A DNA stretch of 64,000 nucleotides from positions 1 through 64,000 of the forward strand of contig CAMBHL010000008.1 in the NCBI GenBank assembly GCA_945867155.1. Direction: 5' to 3'. Positions 17,364-25,496 of this stretch are shown in pieces. Position 1 is the stretch's first letter. Every line of letters starts with the position of its first letter. This stretch comes from an uncultured Eubacteriaceae bacterium. Its GTDB lineage: Bacteria; Bacillota; Clostridia; Eubacteriales; Eubacteriaceae. The notes beneath the pieces are model-generated. The model had not been told where the DNA came from, did not search any database, and saw only the letters and a program-made list of their open reading frames with translations. The position numbers and the translations under genes were made by a program.

Positions 17364-17396
17364 AGCTGTCGCAGCCGTCCTGCGGCAGCTTTTCTT
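17364..17396 (+). terminator. Terminator between rpmA and obgE
   Basis: An 11-bp stem AGCTGTCGCAG/CTGCGGCAGCT (17364-17374/17380-17390, one G:U) followed by TTTCTT. Confidence 0.8.
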
Positions 17397-17426
17397 CATT
17401 TATAGAAGTGAATATGAGGAGTCTTT

Positions 17427-18728
17427 ATGATCGATCAAGTTCAAATTTACGTTAAAGGCGGACGCGGCGGTCACGGAGGAATGACTTTTCATCGAGCAAA
17501 GTATATTCCAAAGGGCGGTCCTGACGGTGGAAATGGCGGCCAAGGTGGTTCTGTAATCATCCAAGCGACGCACAGCATGCGTACACTTGCGCCATTTAAG
17601 TATAAGAAAAAATACCAGGCAACAGATGGCGGAGACGGGATTTCCAATAAGCGAACAGGGAAAAATGGAGAAGACATTACGATTAAAGTTCCGGTGGGAA
17701 CATTAGTGAAAGACCGTACGACAGGTGAAATACTGGCGGACTTATGTGAAGATGACCAGAAGATTATTGCGGCAAAGGGCGGACGCGGCGGATTGGGGAA
17801 CTATAATTTTACGACTGCAACACGTCAATCGCCTCGTTTCGCACAAGGTGGGTCGAAGGGAGAAGAACGGACGCTTGTTCTCGAACTTAAATTAATTGCA
17901 GATGTTGGATTGCTCGGCTTCCCTAATGTAGGCAAGTCCACGTTTCTTTCTGTCGTAACGAAGGCAACACCTAAAATTGGCAATTATCCTTTTACTACTA
18001 TTGAACCGAATCTTGGAGTTGTTGAGTGGAAAAACTTTGATTCTTTTGTGATTGAAGATGTGCCAGGCATTATTGAAGGCGCCAGTGAAGGTGTTGGGTT
18101 AGGACTTCGATTTTTGCGTCATATCGAAAGAACAAAACTTTTTTTACATTTTCTTGATGTTTCTCCCACAGCTGTGCTTGGAGGAGAACCACTTGATTGT
18201 TTCGATAAAATCAATGCAGAGTTAGAAGCTTATGATCCTCGAATGTTGGAAAAGCCTCAAATTGTTGTGCTTTCTAAATCTGATTTAGCAGATCCTCAAC
18301 TGGTCTCTGAAGTTACACAAAAACTCAAAGCACGTCATTATCCTGTTTTTTCAATTTCATCGGTAACCAATGATGGCATTGATCAATTGCTCGGATATAC
18401 GATTAAAACATTAAAAGAAATCCCTGATCAAAAGCCAATAGTAAATGAGAATAATATTTCTTCGGATGTGGACCGGGTTTATACATTAAAACCATCTCAA
18501 CCACAGTTCTCAATTGAGAAACATCAAAGAGGTGCCGAAAATGTATACGTTGTGTCAGGAGATTTTGATCAACTGATTCATTCAGTTAATTTTGATGATT
18601 TAATTTCCACACGTTATTTTCAGAGACGATTAAAAGAAGCTGGAATTTTCAAAGCATTAGAAGAAAAAGGTATCCGTGATGAGGATATTGTATCAATTGA
18701 AGGAATAGAATTTGAATATTTTAAATAA
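17427..18728 (+). CDS. obgE: GTPase Obg (CgtA)
   Basis: A 433-residue ribosome-associated GTPase of 50S maturation. The glycine-rich Obg fold (1-158) is followed by the G domain with GFPNVGKST (about 167), DVPGIIEGA (about 213) and SKSD (about 285), and by a C-terminal OCT domain (about 350-430), which is typical of Gram-positive Obg. It heads obgE-yhbY-nadD-yqeK-rsfS. Confidence 0.97.
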   Translation: MIDQVQIYVKGGRGGHGGMTFHRAKYIPKGGPDGGNGGQGGSVIIQATHSMRTLAPFKYKKKYQATDGGDGISNKRTGKNGEDITIKVPVGTLVKDRTTGEILADLCEDDQKIIAAKGGRGGLGNYNFTTATRQSPRFAQGGSKGEERTLVLELKLIADVGLLGFPNVGKSTFLSVVTKATPKIGNYPFTTIEPNLGVVEWKNFDSFVIEDVPGIIEGASEGVGLGLRFLRHIERTKLFLHFLDVSPTAVLGGEPLDCFDKINAELEAYDPRMLEKPQIVVLSKSDLADPQLVSEVTQKLKARHYPVFSISSVTNDGIDQLLGYTIKTLKEIPDQKPIVNENNISSDVDRVYTLKPSQPQFSIEKHQRGAENVYVVSGDFDQLIHSVNFDDLISTRYFQRRLKEAGIFKALEEKGIRDEDIVSIEGIEFEYFK

Positions 18729-18742
18729 TCACAGAGCAAGTT

Positions 18743-19045
18743 ATGTTAACGAGTAAGCAAAGAAATTATTTGAGAAAATTAGCAGTATCAGAAAATCCCA
18801 TTATTTACATTGGAAAATCTGGGATAGATAGAGAAATCACAAATCAGGCCCATAAAGCAATTGTGGCTAGGGAATTGATAAAAGGTAAAGTACAGCAGAA
18901 TGCTCCTGTTGATGCGAGGACGGCTGCAGAATGTCTTGCTGCAGACTTAAAGGCGGATGTGGTTAATGTTATGGGAAATACATTTGTATTGTTTAAAAGA
19001 AATCCGCAGCATATTCGTATTGAATTACCAACAAAGAAAAAATAA
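18743..19045 (+). CDS. yhbY: CRM-domain RNA-binding protein YhbY
   Basis: 100 residues with the CRM signature LTSKQRNYLRKLA...PIIYIGKSGI. YhbY-type proteins associate with pre-50S particles. The ribosome site is weak (AGAGCAAG). It lies between obgE and nadD, in conserved Firmicutes order. Confidence 0.92.
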   Translation: MLTSKQRNYLRKLAVSENPIIYIGKSGIDREITNQAHKAIVARELIKGKVQQNAPVDARTAAECLAADLKADVVNVMGNTFVLFKRNPQHIRIELPTKKK

Positions 19046-19050
19046 GTATC

Positions 19051-19674
19051 ATGGATGGCAAAGGCAAAATTGGGATTTTTGGCGGCAGTTTTAATCCTAT
19101 TCACATCGGCCATTTGCATCTGGCTGAGTCGGCTAGGGTTCAATTCAATATGGAACGGGTCATTTTTATTCCTACGGGAATGAACCCTTTCAAATTTCAA
19201 GGGAAACAGAACGATGATCAATTCGAGCGAGAAAGTCGATATGAGATGGTTTGCCTTGCAACAAAATCCAATCCTTATTTCGAAGTTTCCCCAATTGAAA
19301 TTAATCGTGTTGGAAAAACTTATACGATAGACACTATTCGAAAAGTGAGAGAAAAGTATCCTGACAACGAACTGTTTTTTATTGTCGGGGCGGATATCAT
19401 TTTTAGTATAACAAAATGGAGAAAAATTGACGAGCTTTTTCGCCAAACCGCATTCATTGTGGCTGAGAGACCGGGATATCCTAAGCTGAAACTGAGATGG
19501 ATGATAGCAAAGCTGCGGCACCGTTACCAAGCTCGGATATATCCCATGACGCTGTCTGGAATGGACATTACTTCAACGGATATTAGGAAGCGAATTAAAG
19601 CTGGAAAATCAGTTCGTTATTTGATTCCGGATATTGTCAATTCTTATATTCAAGACAAGCATCTTTATTGTTAG
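19051..19674 (+). CDS. nadD: Nicotinate-nucleotide adenylyltransferase
   Basis: 207 residues. It joins nicotinate mononucleotide to AMP in NAD synthesis. The nucleotidyltransferase motif GIFGGSFNPIHIGHL (residues 7-21) and the SGMDITSTDIRKRI motif (about 170) are both present. It starts 5 bases after yhbY. Confidence 0.95.
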   Translation: MDGKGKIGIFGGSFNPIHIGHLHLAESARVQFNMERVIFIPTGMNPFKFQGKQNDDQFERESRYEMVCLATKSNPYFEVSPIEINRVGKTYTIDTIRKVREKYPDNELFFIVGADIIFSITKWRKIDELFRQTAFIVAERPGYPKLKLRWMIAKLRHRYQARIYPMTLSGMDITSTDIRKRIKAGKSVRYLIPDIVNSYIQDKHLYC

Positions 19675-19697
19675 TTTGTAAGCAGAGATAATGATCA

Positions 19698-20300
19698 ATG
19701 AGAAATGAAAATCAATTTGAACAAATCAAAATAGAATTAAAAAAACATCTAAAACCACATCGATTTAATCACACCCTTGGCGTTGTTAAAATGGCTTCGA
19801 AATTGGCAAAACAATATGGAATAGACGTTCAGCAAGCGAGACTTGCAGCTTTACTTCACGATTGTGCAAAAAATTTTTCGAACCAGGAAATGCTTCAAGT
19901 TGCAAAAGACGCAAAAATAGCGCTAGACCCGATTATGTTATTGGAGCCTCAACTTTTACACGGACCGGTTGGAGCTGTTGTCGCAAAGAAGACATATCAT
20001 GTTCATGATCCAGAAGTGTTGTCTGCGATCGCTTGTCATACGACTGGAAAATGTGATATGAGTCTTCTGGATAAAATAATTTATTTATCTGATTTCATTG
20101 AACCAGGCCGTGATTATCCGGGAGTTGAACGGTTGCGGCATGATTGTTTCGAAAAAGATATTAATTCTGCCTGCAAAGAGGCTTTTGATAACACGATTTC
20201 TTATGTGATTAGTATCGGAGGGCTGCTTCATCCGAAGACGATTGAAGCACGTAATTATATTATCATTGAAGATAAATATCAGTTTGAAAAGGACTGTTAA
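19698..20300 (+). CDS. yqeK: HD-domain hydrolase YqeK (Ap4A hydrolase-type)
   Basis: 200 residues with an HD metal site: H in RFNHTLGVVKMA (about 24), ALLHDCAK (HD about 52-53), and the YLSDFIEPGR motif (about 130). YqeK proteins split diadenosine tetraphosphate symmetrically. Its place between nadD and rsfS is conserved. Confidence 0.92.
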   Translation: MRNENQFEQIKIELKKHLKPHRFNHTLGVVKMASKLAKQYGIDVQQARLAALLHDCAKNFSNQEMLQVAKDAKIALDPIMLLEPQLLHGPVGAVVAKKTYHVHDPEVLSAIACHTTGKCDMSLLDKIIYLSDFIEPGRDYPGVERLRHDCFEKDINSACKEAFDNTISYVISIGGLLHPKTIEARNYIIIEDKYQFEKDC

Positions 20301-20304
20301 TAAT

Positions 20305-20676
20305 ATGGATAACAATAAAATTTTTGATATCAATCCAGCAGATTTTGTCAAGTTATGTCAAAAGTGGATTGATGATCGTTTAGGAATTAATACAAAAATC
20401 ATAGATGTCAGAGGAAAATCTTCTTTGGCAGATTTTATTGTCATTACGAGTGGCAATAGTGTTCGACAGGTTCATGCGATCAGCCAAAATATTCAAGACA
20501 GTGCCTCTCAAATGGGCATCGAACCTAAAAGTGTTGAAGGAGAACAAGAAAGCCGATGGGTATTGCTTGATTACTATGACGTTATTATTCATGTTTTCAA
20601 CGAAGAAGAACGTGAATTTTATAATTTAGAACGTCTGTGGCAAGACGATCTTAGACCATCGAAGCAGACAAAATAA
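20305..20676 (+). CDS. rsfS: Ribosomal silencing factor RsfS
   Basis: 123 residues. RsfS binds L14 and blocks subunit joining when nutrients are poor. The DUF143 fold is clear: SLADFIVITSGNSVRQVHAI, then EGEQESRWVLLDYYDVIIHVF. The start at 20305 follows AAAAGGA; the frame is open to 20242, but this overlaps yqeK and is unlikely. It ends the obgE operon. Confidence 0.95.
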   Translation: MDNNKIFDINPADFVKLCQKWIDDRLGINTKIIDVRGKSSLADFIVITSGNSVRQVHAISQNIQDSASQMGIEPKSVEGEQESRWVLLDYYDVIIHVFNEEEREFYNLERLWQDDLRPSKQTK

Positions 20677-20690
20677 GAAAGGAATGTAGA

Positions 20691-21770
20691 ATGCAAATAG
20701 GGATTATCGGGTTGCCAAATGTCGGAAAAAGCACTATTTTTAATGCCATTACAAAAGCAGGCGCAGAATCAGCTAACTATCCATTTTGCACCATAGATCC
20801 AAATGTTGGAATGGTATCTGTTCCTGATCCACGCCTGGACGTACTGGGCAAAATGTACAATACCAAGAAAATTGTTCCCACTACGATTGAATTTGTAGAT
20901 ATTGCAGGATTGGTTAAAGGAGCAAGCCGGGGTGAGGGACTTGGGAATAAGTTCCTTGCGAATATCCGTGAAGTGGATGCAGTGGCGCATGTTGTCAGGT
21001 GTTTTGATGACGATAATGTCGTCCATGTATCGGGAAAAATCGATCCAATTGATGATGTAGAAACGATTAACTTAGAATTGATTTTTGCTGATTTAGAAAT
21101 GATTGATCGGAGAATTGATAAGACACAGCGTGCAGCAAAAGGTTCAAAAGAAGCCAAAAAACAGCTGGAAGTTTTACAGCGTGTTAAAGCTTCGCTGGAA
21201 GCACAAAAAAAGCCAAATCCTGATGACTATTCCAAAGAAGAATGGGATTGGGTATCTAGTTTGCAGATGATTTGTACAAAGCCCATTTTTTATATTGCAA
21301 ATGTTTCAGAAGATGAATTATCCGACGATAACGATTATGTTAAGCGTCTTCGCGATTATGTGTCACCCTCTGAAGTGGTAAAAATTTCAGCGAAAATTGA
21401 AGAAGAAATTTCTGGACTGGCTGATGATGAAAAGCAAGAGTTTCTCGATGCTTTAGGAATGAAAACCTCTGGATTAGATCGTGTTATATCAGTTGCTTAT
21501 CGACTGCTGGGGCTCATTTCTTTTTTGACTGCCGGACCAGACGAATGCCGTGCTTGGACCATTAAAAAAGGGACAAAGGCACCCCAAGCTGCTGGAAAAG
21601 TTCATACAGATATGGAACGTGGATTTATTAAAGCAGAAATTACCAGTTATGACGATTTGATTGCATCTGGAAGTGAAGCACGAGCAAGAGAACAGGGTTT
21701 GACTCGGACAGAAGGAAAAGACTACGTGATGAAAGACGGAGACGTAACATTCTTTAAGTTTAATGTATAA
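20691..21770 (+). CDS. ychF: Redox-regulated ATPase YchF (OLA1 family)
   Basis: 359 residues. An Obg-like P-loop protein that prefers ATP and is involved in stress response and translation. It has GLPNVGKSTIFNAITKAGAESANYPF at the N-terminus (described here as the Walker A region, residues 6-31), DIAGLVKGAS (about 70) and a C-terminal TGS domain (FLTAGPDECRAW, about 275). Length is normal. AAGGAATG precedes the start. Confidence 0.96.
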   Translation: MQIGIIGLPNVGKSTIFNAITKAGAESANYPFCTIDPNVGMVSVPDPRLDVLGKMYNTKKIVPTTIEFVDIAGLVKGASRGEGLGNKFLANIREVDAVAHVVRCFDDDNVVHVSGKIDPIDDVETINLELIFADLEMIDRRIDKTQRAAKGSKEAKKQLEVLQRVKASLEAQKKPNPDDYSKEEWDWVSSLQMICTKPIFYIANVSEDELSDDNDYVKRLRDYVSPSEVVKISAKIEEEISGLADDEKQEFLDALGMKTSGLDRVISVAYRLLGLISFLTAGPDECRAWTIKKGTKAPQAAGKVHTDMERGFIKAEITSYDDLIASGSEARAREQGLTRTEGKDYVMKDGDVTFFKFNV

Positions 21771-21775
21771 AAACA

Positions 21776-21808
21776 AAGAGGCTGCCAACAAGCAGCCTCT
21801 TAAATTTT
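21776..21808. terminator. Bidirectional terminator between ychF and proC
   Basis: AAGAGGCTGC (21776-21785) and GCAGCCTCTT (21792-21801) form a 10-bp stem with a CAACAA loop. A/T tracts flank both sides, so it serves the convergent genes. Confidence 0.88.
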
Positions 21809-22626
21809 TATGCATCTTTTGACATATCAATTGATTTTTGAATGGTAGCCTGTAAAGCTTGGGCGACAATACCACGGAAACCATTTTTTTCAAGAGATAA
21901 AACCCCCTCAATTGTGGTTCCAGAAGGAGAGGTAACCATATCTTTTAAGATGCCAGGATGTTTTTCTGATTCCAAAAGCAATTTGGCAGAGCCTAATACG
22001 GTTTGTGCAGCAAAAGTATACGCTTGCTGACGCGGCATTCCACCCTGTACGGCTGCGTCCGCTAAGGCTTCAATAAACATAAAAACAAAAGCAGGGGAAG
22101 AACCTGAAAGTCCAGTTACAGCATCCATCATTTTTTCCGGCACAAATTCTGCTTTTCCCAGGCAGTTAAACAATTGTAAAACTTTTTCTTTATTTTCTTC
22201 AGAAATTTGTTCGTTTGGTGTTAAAGCGGACATACCTGCACCGACTAAAGCAGGTGTATTTGGCATGACGCGAACTAAAGAGATGGGTTTTCCAAAAAGT
22301 GCTTCTATTTTTGATATTTTTTGTCCTGCTGCGATAGTTACAATGATTTTTGAGCTTGTAACAGAGTCACGAATTTCAGTGATTACTGAGGGATATACAT
22401 TTGGCTTGACAGCGAGAATAATCATGTCAGAATTTTGAGCAAGCGCGACATTATTCTGTTCTGCAGCAATATTTAGTTCATTTTCTAAATGTTCTAATTT
22501 TGTTGGATTTGGATCAAATACATGGACGGATGATGGCAAAGCATATTCGTTATTAACAATACCATGGGCAATAGCTGTAGCCATATTGCCAGCGCCAATG
22601 ATACCAATTTGTTGAGTGGTTGTCAT
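21808..22626 (-). CDS. proC: Pyrroline-5-carboxylate reductase
   Basis: 272 residues. It reduces pyrroline-5-carboxylate to proline with NAD(P)H. The N-terminal Rossmann motif is IGIIGAGNMATAIAHG. RVMPNTPALVGAGMSAL (about 119) and the proline-binding GLSGSSPAFVFMFIEALADAAV (about 169) are present. AAGGAGGC precedes the start. No other proline gene is adjacent. Confidence 0.96.
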   Translation of the reverse strand: MTTTQQIGIIGAGNMATAIAHGIVNNEYALPSSVHVFDPNPTKLEHLENELNIAAEQNNVALAQNSDMIILAVKPNVYPSVITEIRDSVTSSKIIVTIAAGQKISKIEALFGKPISLVRVMPNTPALVGAGMSALTPNEQISEENKEKVLQLFNCLGKAEFVPEKMMDAVTGLSGSSPAFVFMFIEALADAAVQGGMPRQQAYTFAAQTVLGSAKLLLESEKHPGILKDMVTSPSGTTIEGVLSLEKNGFRGIVAQALQATIQKSIDMSKDA

Positions 22627-22717
22627 GATGCCTCCTTTAATAATCTATAATTTATTTATTATAATAAAATTTCTTAAAGAATAAATCAAATTTAGAAAAA
22701 TATTGGTCAGATAAAAC

Positions 22718-22745
22718 TTGACATATATTAGATCAATGGTAGAAT
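22718..22745 (+). promoter_or_regulatory. Promoter of the tRNA-Ser/tRNA-Ala pair
   Basis: TTGACA (22718-22723) and TAGAAT (22740-22745) are separated by 16 bases, about 18 bases ahead of tRNA-Ser. Confidence 0.6.
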
Positions 22746-22762
22746 ATTAATCGTAATCTTTT

Positions 22763-22852
22763 GGAGAAGTATCGAAGAGGTCATAACGAGCCGCACTCGA
22801 AATGCGGTTGTCCATTTTGGGCACGTGGGTTCGAATCCCACCTTCTCCGCCA
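22763..22852 (+). tRNA. tRNA-Ser (anticodon CGA)
   Basis: 90 bases with GGAGAAG/CTTCTCC acceptor arms, the long variable arm typical of class II tRNAs, a CCGCA/TGCGG anticodon stem with loop CTCGAAA, a GTTCGAATC T-loop and an encoded CCA. Confidence 0.93.
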
Positions 22853-22869
22853 GTCAAGAACCACTAAAT

Positions 22870-22945
22870 GGGGGTGTAGCTCAGTTGGGAGAGCGCGTGA
22901 TTCGCATTTACGAGGTCAGGGGTTCGAATCCCCTCATCTCCACCA
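22870..22945 (+). tRNA. tRNA-Ala (anticodon CGC), probable island attachment site
   Basis: 76 bases. The acceptor arms are GGGGGTG/CATCTCC, with the G3:U70 pair that marks alanine tRNAs. The anticodon loop TTCGCAT gives CGC (codon GCG). The T-loop is TTCGAAT and CCA is encoded. The integrase gene begins (by its 3' end) only 45 bases downstream, so the 3' end of this tRNA is the likely attB core. Confidence 0.9.
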
Positions 22946-22957
22946 TTTTAGCTAAAT

Positions 22958-22986
22958 ACCGACGTTTCAAAGCGTCGGTTTTTTTA
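22958..22986. terminator. Terminator between tRNA-Ala and int
   Basis: ACCGACG (22958-22964) and CGTCGGT (22973-22979) form a 7-bp stem, followed by seven T's. It ends the tRNA transcript and, read on the other strand, may serve int. Confidence 0.8.
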
Positions 22987-22989
22987 TTA

Positions 22990-24255
22990 TTACGAAGATA
23001 CCCGGGAAATACCCGAACTTTTAGGCTCGCTGCTTGCAACAATACTTAATCCATAATTGCGATAATATGCAACTTTTTGCATATTATACAATCTTCGCTG
23101 CTTCGAAACGTGGATATAAATTTGAGAAAGCATCTCGGTTGAACTGTCGCCCATAAGATCTTGAACATCTCTAATCGTTAGACCAGATTCAAAAGCGCGT
23201 GTGGCGAAAGTGTGGCGCATGTCATGACTGCTATGTTTGCGAATCCCGATTTTCTCGCAAATCAGTTTAAGTGCTCGATTGACATTTTGCCGCTCTTTCA
23301 CTTTCCCGACTTCACCATTTTGATTAATGGTCCCAAAACATAACGTTTGTTCATCCCATGGCAGATACAATTCTTGATATTTAGCCTTTTGCCAATTGCG
23401 ATAGTTTGATAAAATTTCGCAGATATCTTTTGGAATAGCCAGTTCACGAAAACCTGAAAGGCTTTTAGGAGGGCCAATTACAAGCTGTCGTCTATACGTA
23501 CCATCGGGCTGCATAACCTGAAGATAATTTGCTTTTTTATTGACATCTAATGTTGTGACACCAGTGGGGTAGGATTTGATATCTTGCCATGTCAATATTG
23601 ATGCCTCTCCGACGCGAAGCCCCATGTAAAGCATAATTAAGAGCATCATGCAAGTAGAGGCTTCACGCTCTCGTTTAACGCCTTGACGAAGATAGCTGCT
23701 TATTTTTGTTTCTTCATCAATAGTTAGTGCTCTGTTTTGCTGCTTAATAAACTTTGCACGGCGTTTTTCGTCACGATCCCTTGGTTTAGTTACCAATGGC
23801 ATAAAATCAGCTTTAATATCGCCTCTTATAGCCGCATAACGGATGCATGGCCTGACAAGCTTGTGAATTTCAGATACTTGGGACGCAGAATCCGTTTTCT
23901 CAAAAACTTCATTATAAAAGCCTTGCATCCGTCGATCGTCCAATTCAGCCATTGGTACGTTTGCAATATCGAAGTGCTTGATCTTTTCAAGAACGTAGCG
24001 ATAACGCTCCTGCGAAGTTGTTCCAAGTCGATTGGAATGAACCTCATTGAAATAGGTCGTAATATAGTCACCAAATGGAACAGTAGCTCGCGGACCGAGA
24101 GATAATTGCTTTAACTTCTGCTTGACCTTCAGTTGCAGCTTTTTTAAATCAAAAGAAGCGATTTCCGTTTGTTTACCATTACAAGGATCTTCATAAGTCC
24201 AGTAATACTGTTTTTTACCTTTACGTTTACGTGTTTTATATTTTATATTATCCAT
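22990..24255 (-). CDS. int: Tyrosine-type site-specific integrase
   Basis: 421 residues from ATG 24255, which has AGAAAGGA upstream. The N-terminal AP2-like arm-binding region (basic, KYKTRKRKGKKQYYWTY) is followed by a core-binding domain (about 80-180) and the catalytic domain, with R in MGLRVGEASIL, HDMRHTFATRAF (H-x-x-R) and the nucleophile Tyr in SQIYIHV. This is the Tn916/ICE-phage type of integrase. The same frame is open upstream to 24426 because the excisionase reading frame runs into it without a stop; I place the true start at 24255. It lies next to tRNA-Ala. Confidence 0.92.
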   Translation of the reverse strand: MDNIKYKTRKRKGKKQYYWTYEDPCNGKQTEIASFDLKKLQLKVKQKLKQLSLGPRATVPFGDYITTYFNEVHSNRLGTTSQERYRYVLEKIKHFDIANVPMAELDDRRMQGFYNEVFEKTDSASQVSEIHKLVRPCIRYAAIRGDIKADFMPLVTKPRDRDEKRRAKFIKQQNRALTIDEETKISSYLRQGVKREREASTCMMLLIMLYMGLRVGEASILTWQDIKSYPTGVTTLDVNKKANYLQVMQPDGTYRRQLVIGPPKSLSGFRELAIPKDICEILSNYRNWQKAKYQELYLPWDEQTLCFGTINQNGEVGKVKERQNVNRALKLICEKIGIRKHSSHDMRHTFATRAFESGLTIRDVQDLMGDSSTEMLSQIYIHVSKQRRLYNMQKVAYYRNYGLSIVASSEPKSSGISRVSS

Positions 24256-24339
24256 TGTTTCCTTTCTGTTAAATATGGTGGCTGCACCTGCTGACACAAC
24301 CACCGTTAGTATAAAAAAATATTGAAAATTCAAATAGAT

Positions 24340-24532
24340 CAGTTTTTTAAGCAGTTTGATCAATTTTTTACGCAACCACACATCAATTGATTCCTCTGTG
24401 AAAATATATTTGCTGCCGATGCGCATGCACAGAATATTACCTGAACGTAATAATTTCTACAAATTCGATTTGCCAATATTTGTTAATTCAGAAACTTCTT
24501 TGATGCTTAATGATGCTTAATGTTTTTACCAT
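24340..24532 (-). pseudogene. xis: Excisionase (Xis, MerR-like helix-turn-helix) with two lesions
   Basis: On the minus strand from ATG 24532 the product begins MVKTLSI, then a 10-bp tandem duplication (TGATGCTTAA at 24501-24510 and 24511-24520) shifts the frame. Removing one copy restores KEVSELTNIGKSNL, a classic excisionase helix-turn-helix, which then meets TAG at 24459-24457, where homologues have a tyrosine or similar residue. After the TAG the frame continues KLLRSGNILCMRIGSKYIF...TEESIDVWLRKK. It then runs on toward int with no stop, so the natural 3' end is unclear. The excision function is probably lost. Confidence 0.8.
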
Positions 24533-24585
24533 TGTGATTTTCTTATTAGCTTTAAATGCGTTTTTATAATTACATTTATGATAAT

Positions 24586-24614
24586 ATTATAGCTAAAAAT
24601 AACATAAATGTCAA
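24586..24614 (-). promoter_or_regulatory. Consensus promoter of the xis-int unit
   Basis: On the minus strand TTGACA (24614-24609) and TATAAT (24591-24586) are separated by exactly 17 bases, both perfect matches. It drives the xis remnant and int. An inverted TAACATA/TATGTTA pair surrounds the -35. Confidence 0.75.
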
Positions 24615-24704
24615 TATAATACCATAGTATGTTAATTAATATCAAAAATATTATCGTATATGAGAATATCAAAACAAACACTACTAATTTCTCAAGATAT
24701 GTTA
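24600..24704. promoter_or_regulatory. Candidate XRE operator half-sites (TATGTTA)
   Basis: Three copies of one heptamer lie in the divergent int/xre space: TAACATA at 24600-24606 (inverted) and TATGTTA at 24628-24634 and 24698-24704. The first two flank the -35 of the xis-int promoter, and the third lies upstream of xre. The arrangement fits autorepression and repression of int by the XRE protein. This is an inference only. Confidence 0.45.
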
Positions 24705-24758
24705 TTATTTAATTAATATTTGTATGATATTTGTGCCAAGATGAAAGGATTGTCAGAA

Positions 24759-25496
24759 ATGGAAAAATTAGAAGCAGCAAAGATTACTGGCAATAAAATC
24801 CGTGTATATCGCAAAAATAAAAAATTAAAGCAGTCAGATTTAGCTAAAATGGTAGGAACGACAACGGCGTCTGTTTCACGTTGGGAGCGCGGAGAAGTCC
24901 AAATTCCGCTTGAGCAGGCCAAAAATGTTGCGAGTGCGCTTGAGATTGATTTGTCTGATTTATTTGACATTGCGCCTTCACACATGCCAATAATGCTTGA
25001 TCAAGATGCTTCAAACCATTTGGTTGCGCTAGCAATATCCGATATAGACAGCATTATGACAGATTATATTGGACGTATACAAAATCGCATCACGAGCATA
25101 TGTAGTTCAGAAAAAATCGATGTTGAAACGATGAAATTTGTATCAAAGACACCTGAAGAAAAATTGACTAAAGAACAAATTAATTCGTTGCAATATGTTA
25201 TGTCCGATATACATGCTCTAGGCGTTAGGGCAGATGCTGCAATTAAGTACTGGTTTGAAACGCTAGATAAAAGCCTAAACGGATCGGGAGACATTAAATC
25301 TGATGATGAACTGCGGATGGAAAGCTATTTTTGTCAGGGCCGTGCAGAAATGGAAGCTTTTGAAAAGCGTCAAAAAGAGACCGCTCCTGATTCAAAAGAT
25401 CAAAACAAAGAGAAATCAGGATCATTAGACAATACGGAGGAAAAGAAAAATGCTACAAGCTACAAACAAGGCACTCAAAGAAGCCAGCCCTTATAA
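24759..25496 (+). CDS. XRE-family transcriptional regulator of the island
   Basis: 245 residues from ATG 24759 (AAAGGA nine bases upstream; the frame is open to 24720). An N-terminal Cro/CI-type helix-turn-helix is clear (QSDLAKMVGTTTASVSRWERG, residues about 27-47; KNVASALEIDLSDLF follows). The middle is helical, and the tail is Lys/Glu/Asp-rich and low-complexity. The gene is AT-rich, while brxA is not. Its last 47 bases overlap the start of brxA in another frame, which suggests coupling, or a join between two modules. It probably controls int and/or BREX. Confidence 0.85.
   Translation: MEKLEAAKITGNKIRVYRKNKKLKQSDLAKMVGTTTASVSRWERGEVQIPLEQAKNVASALEIDLSDLFDIAPSHMPIMLDQDASNHLVALAISDIDSIMTDYIGRIQNRITSICSSEKIDVETMKFVSKTPEEKLTKEQINSLQYVMSDIHALGVRADAAIKYWFETLDKSLNGSGDIKSDDELRMESYFCQGRAEMEAFEKRQKETAPDSKDQNKEKSGSLDNTEEKKNATSYKQGTQRSQPL

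Noticed and set aside
18844..19530. Long minus-strand frame of 228 residues
   Set aside because: It lies opposite yhbY and nadD, both well-conserved genes, and shows no family resemblance.
22761..22955. Open frames across the tRNA-Ser/tRNA-Ala pair
   Set aside because: They are translations of tRNA sequence and have no ribosome site.
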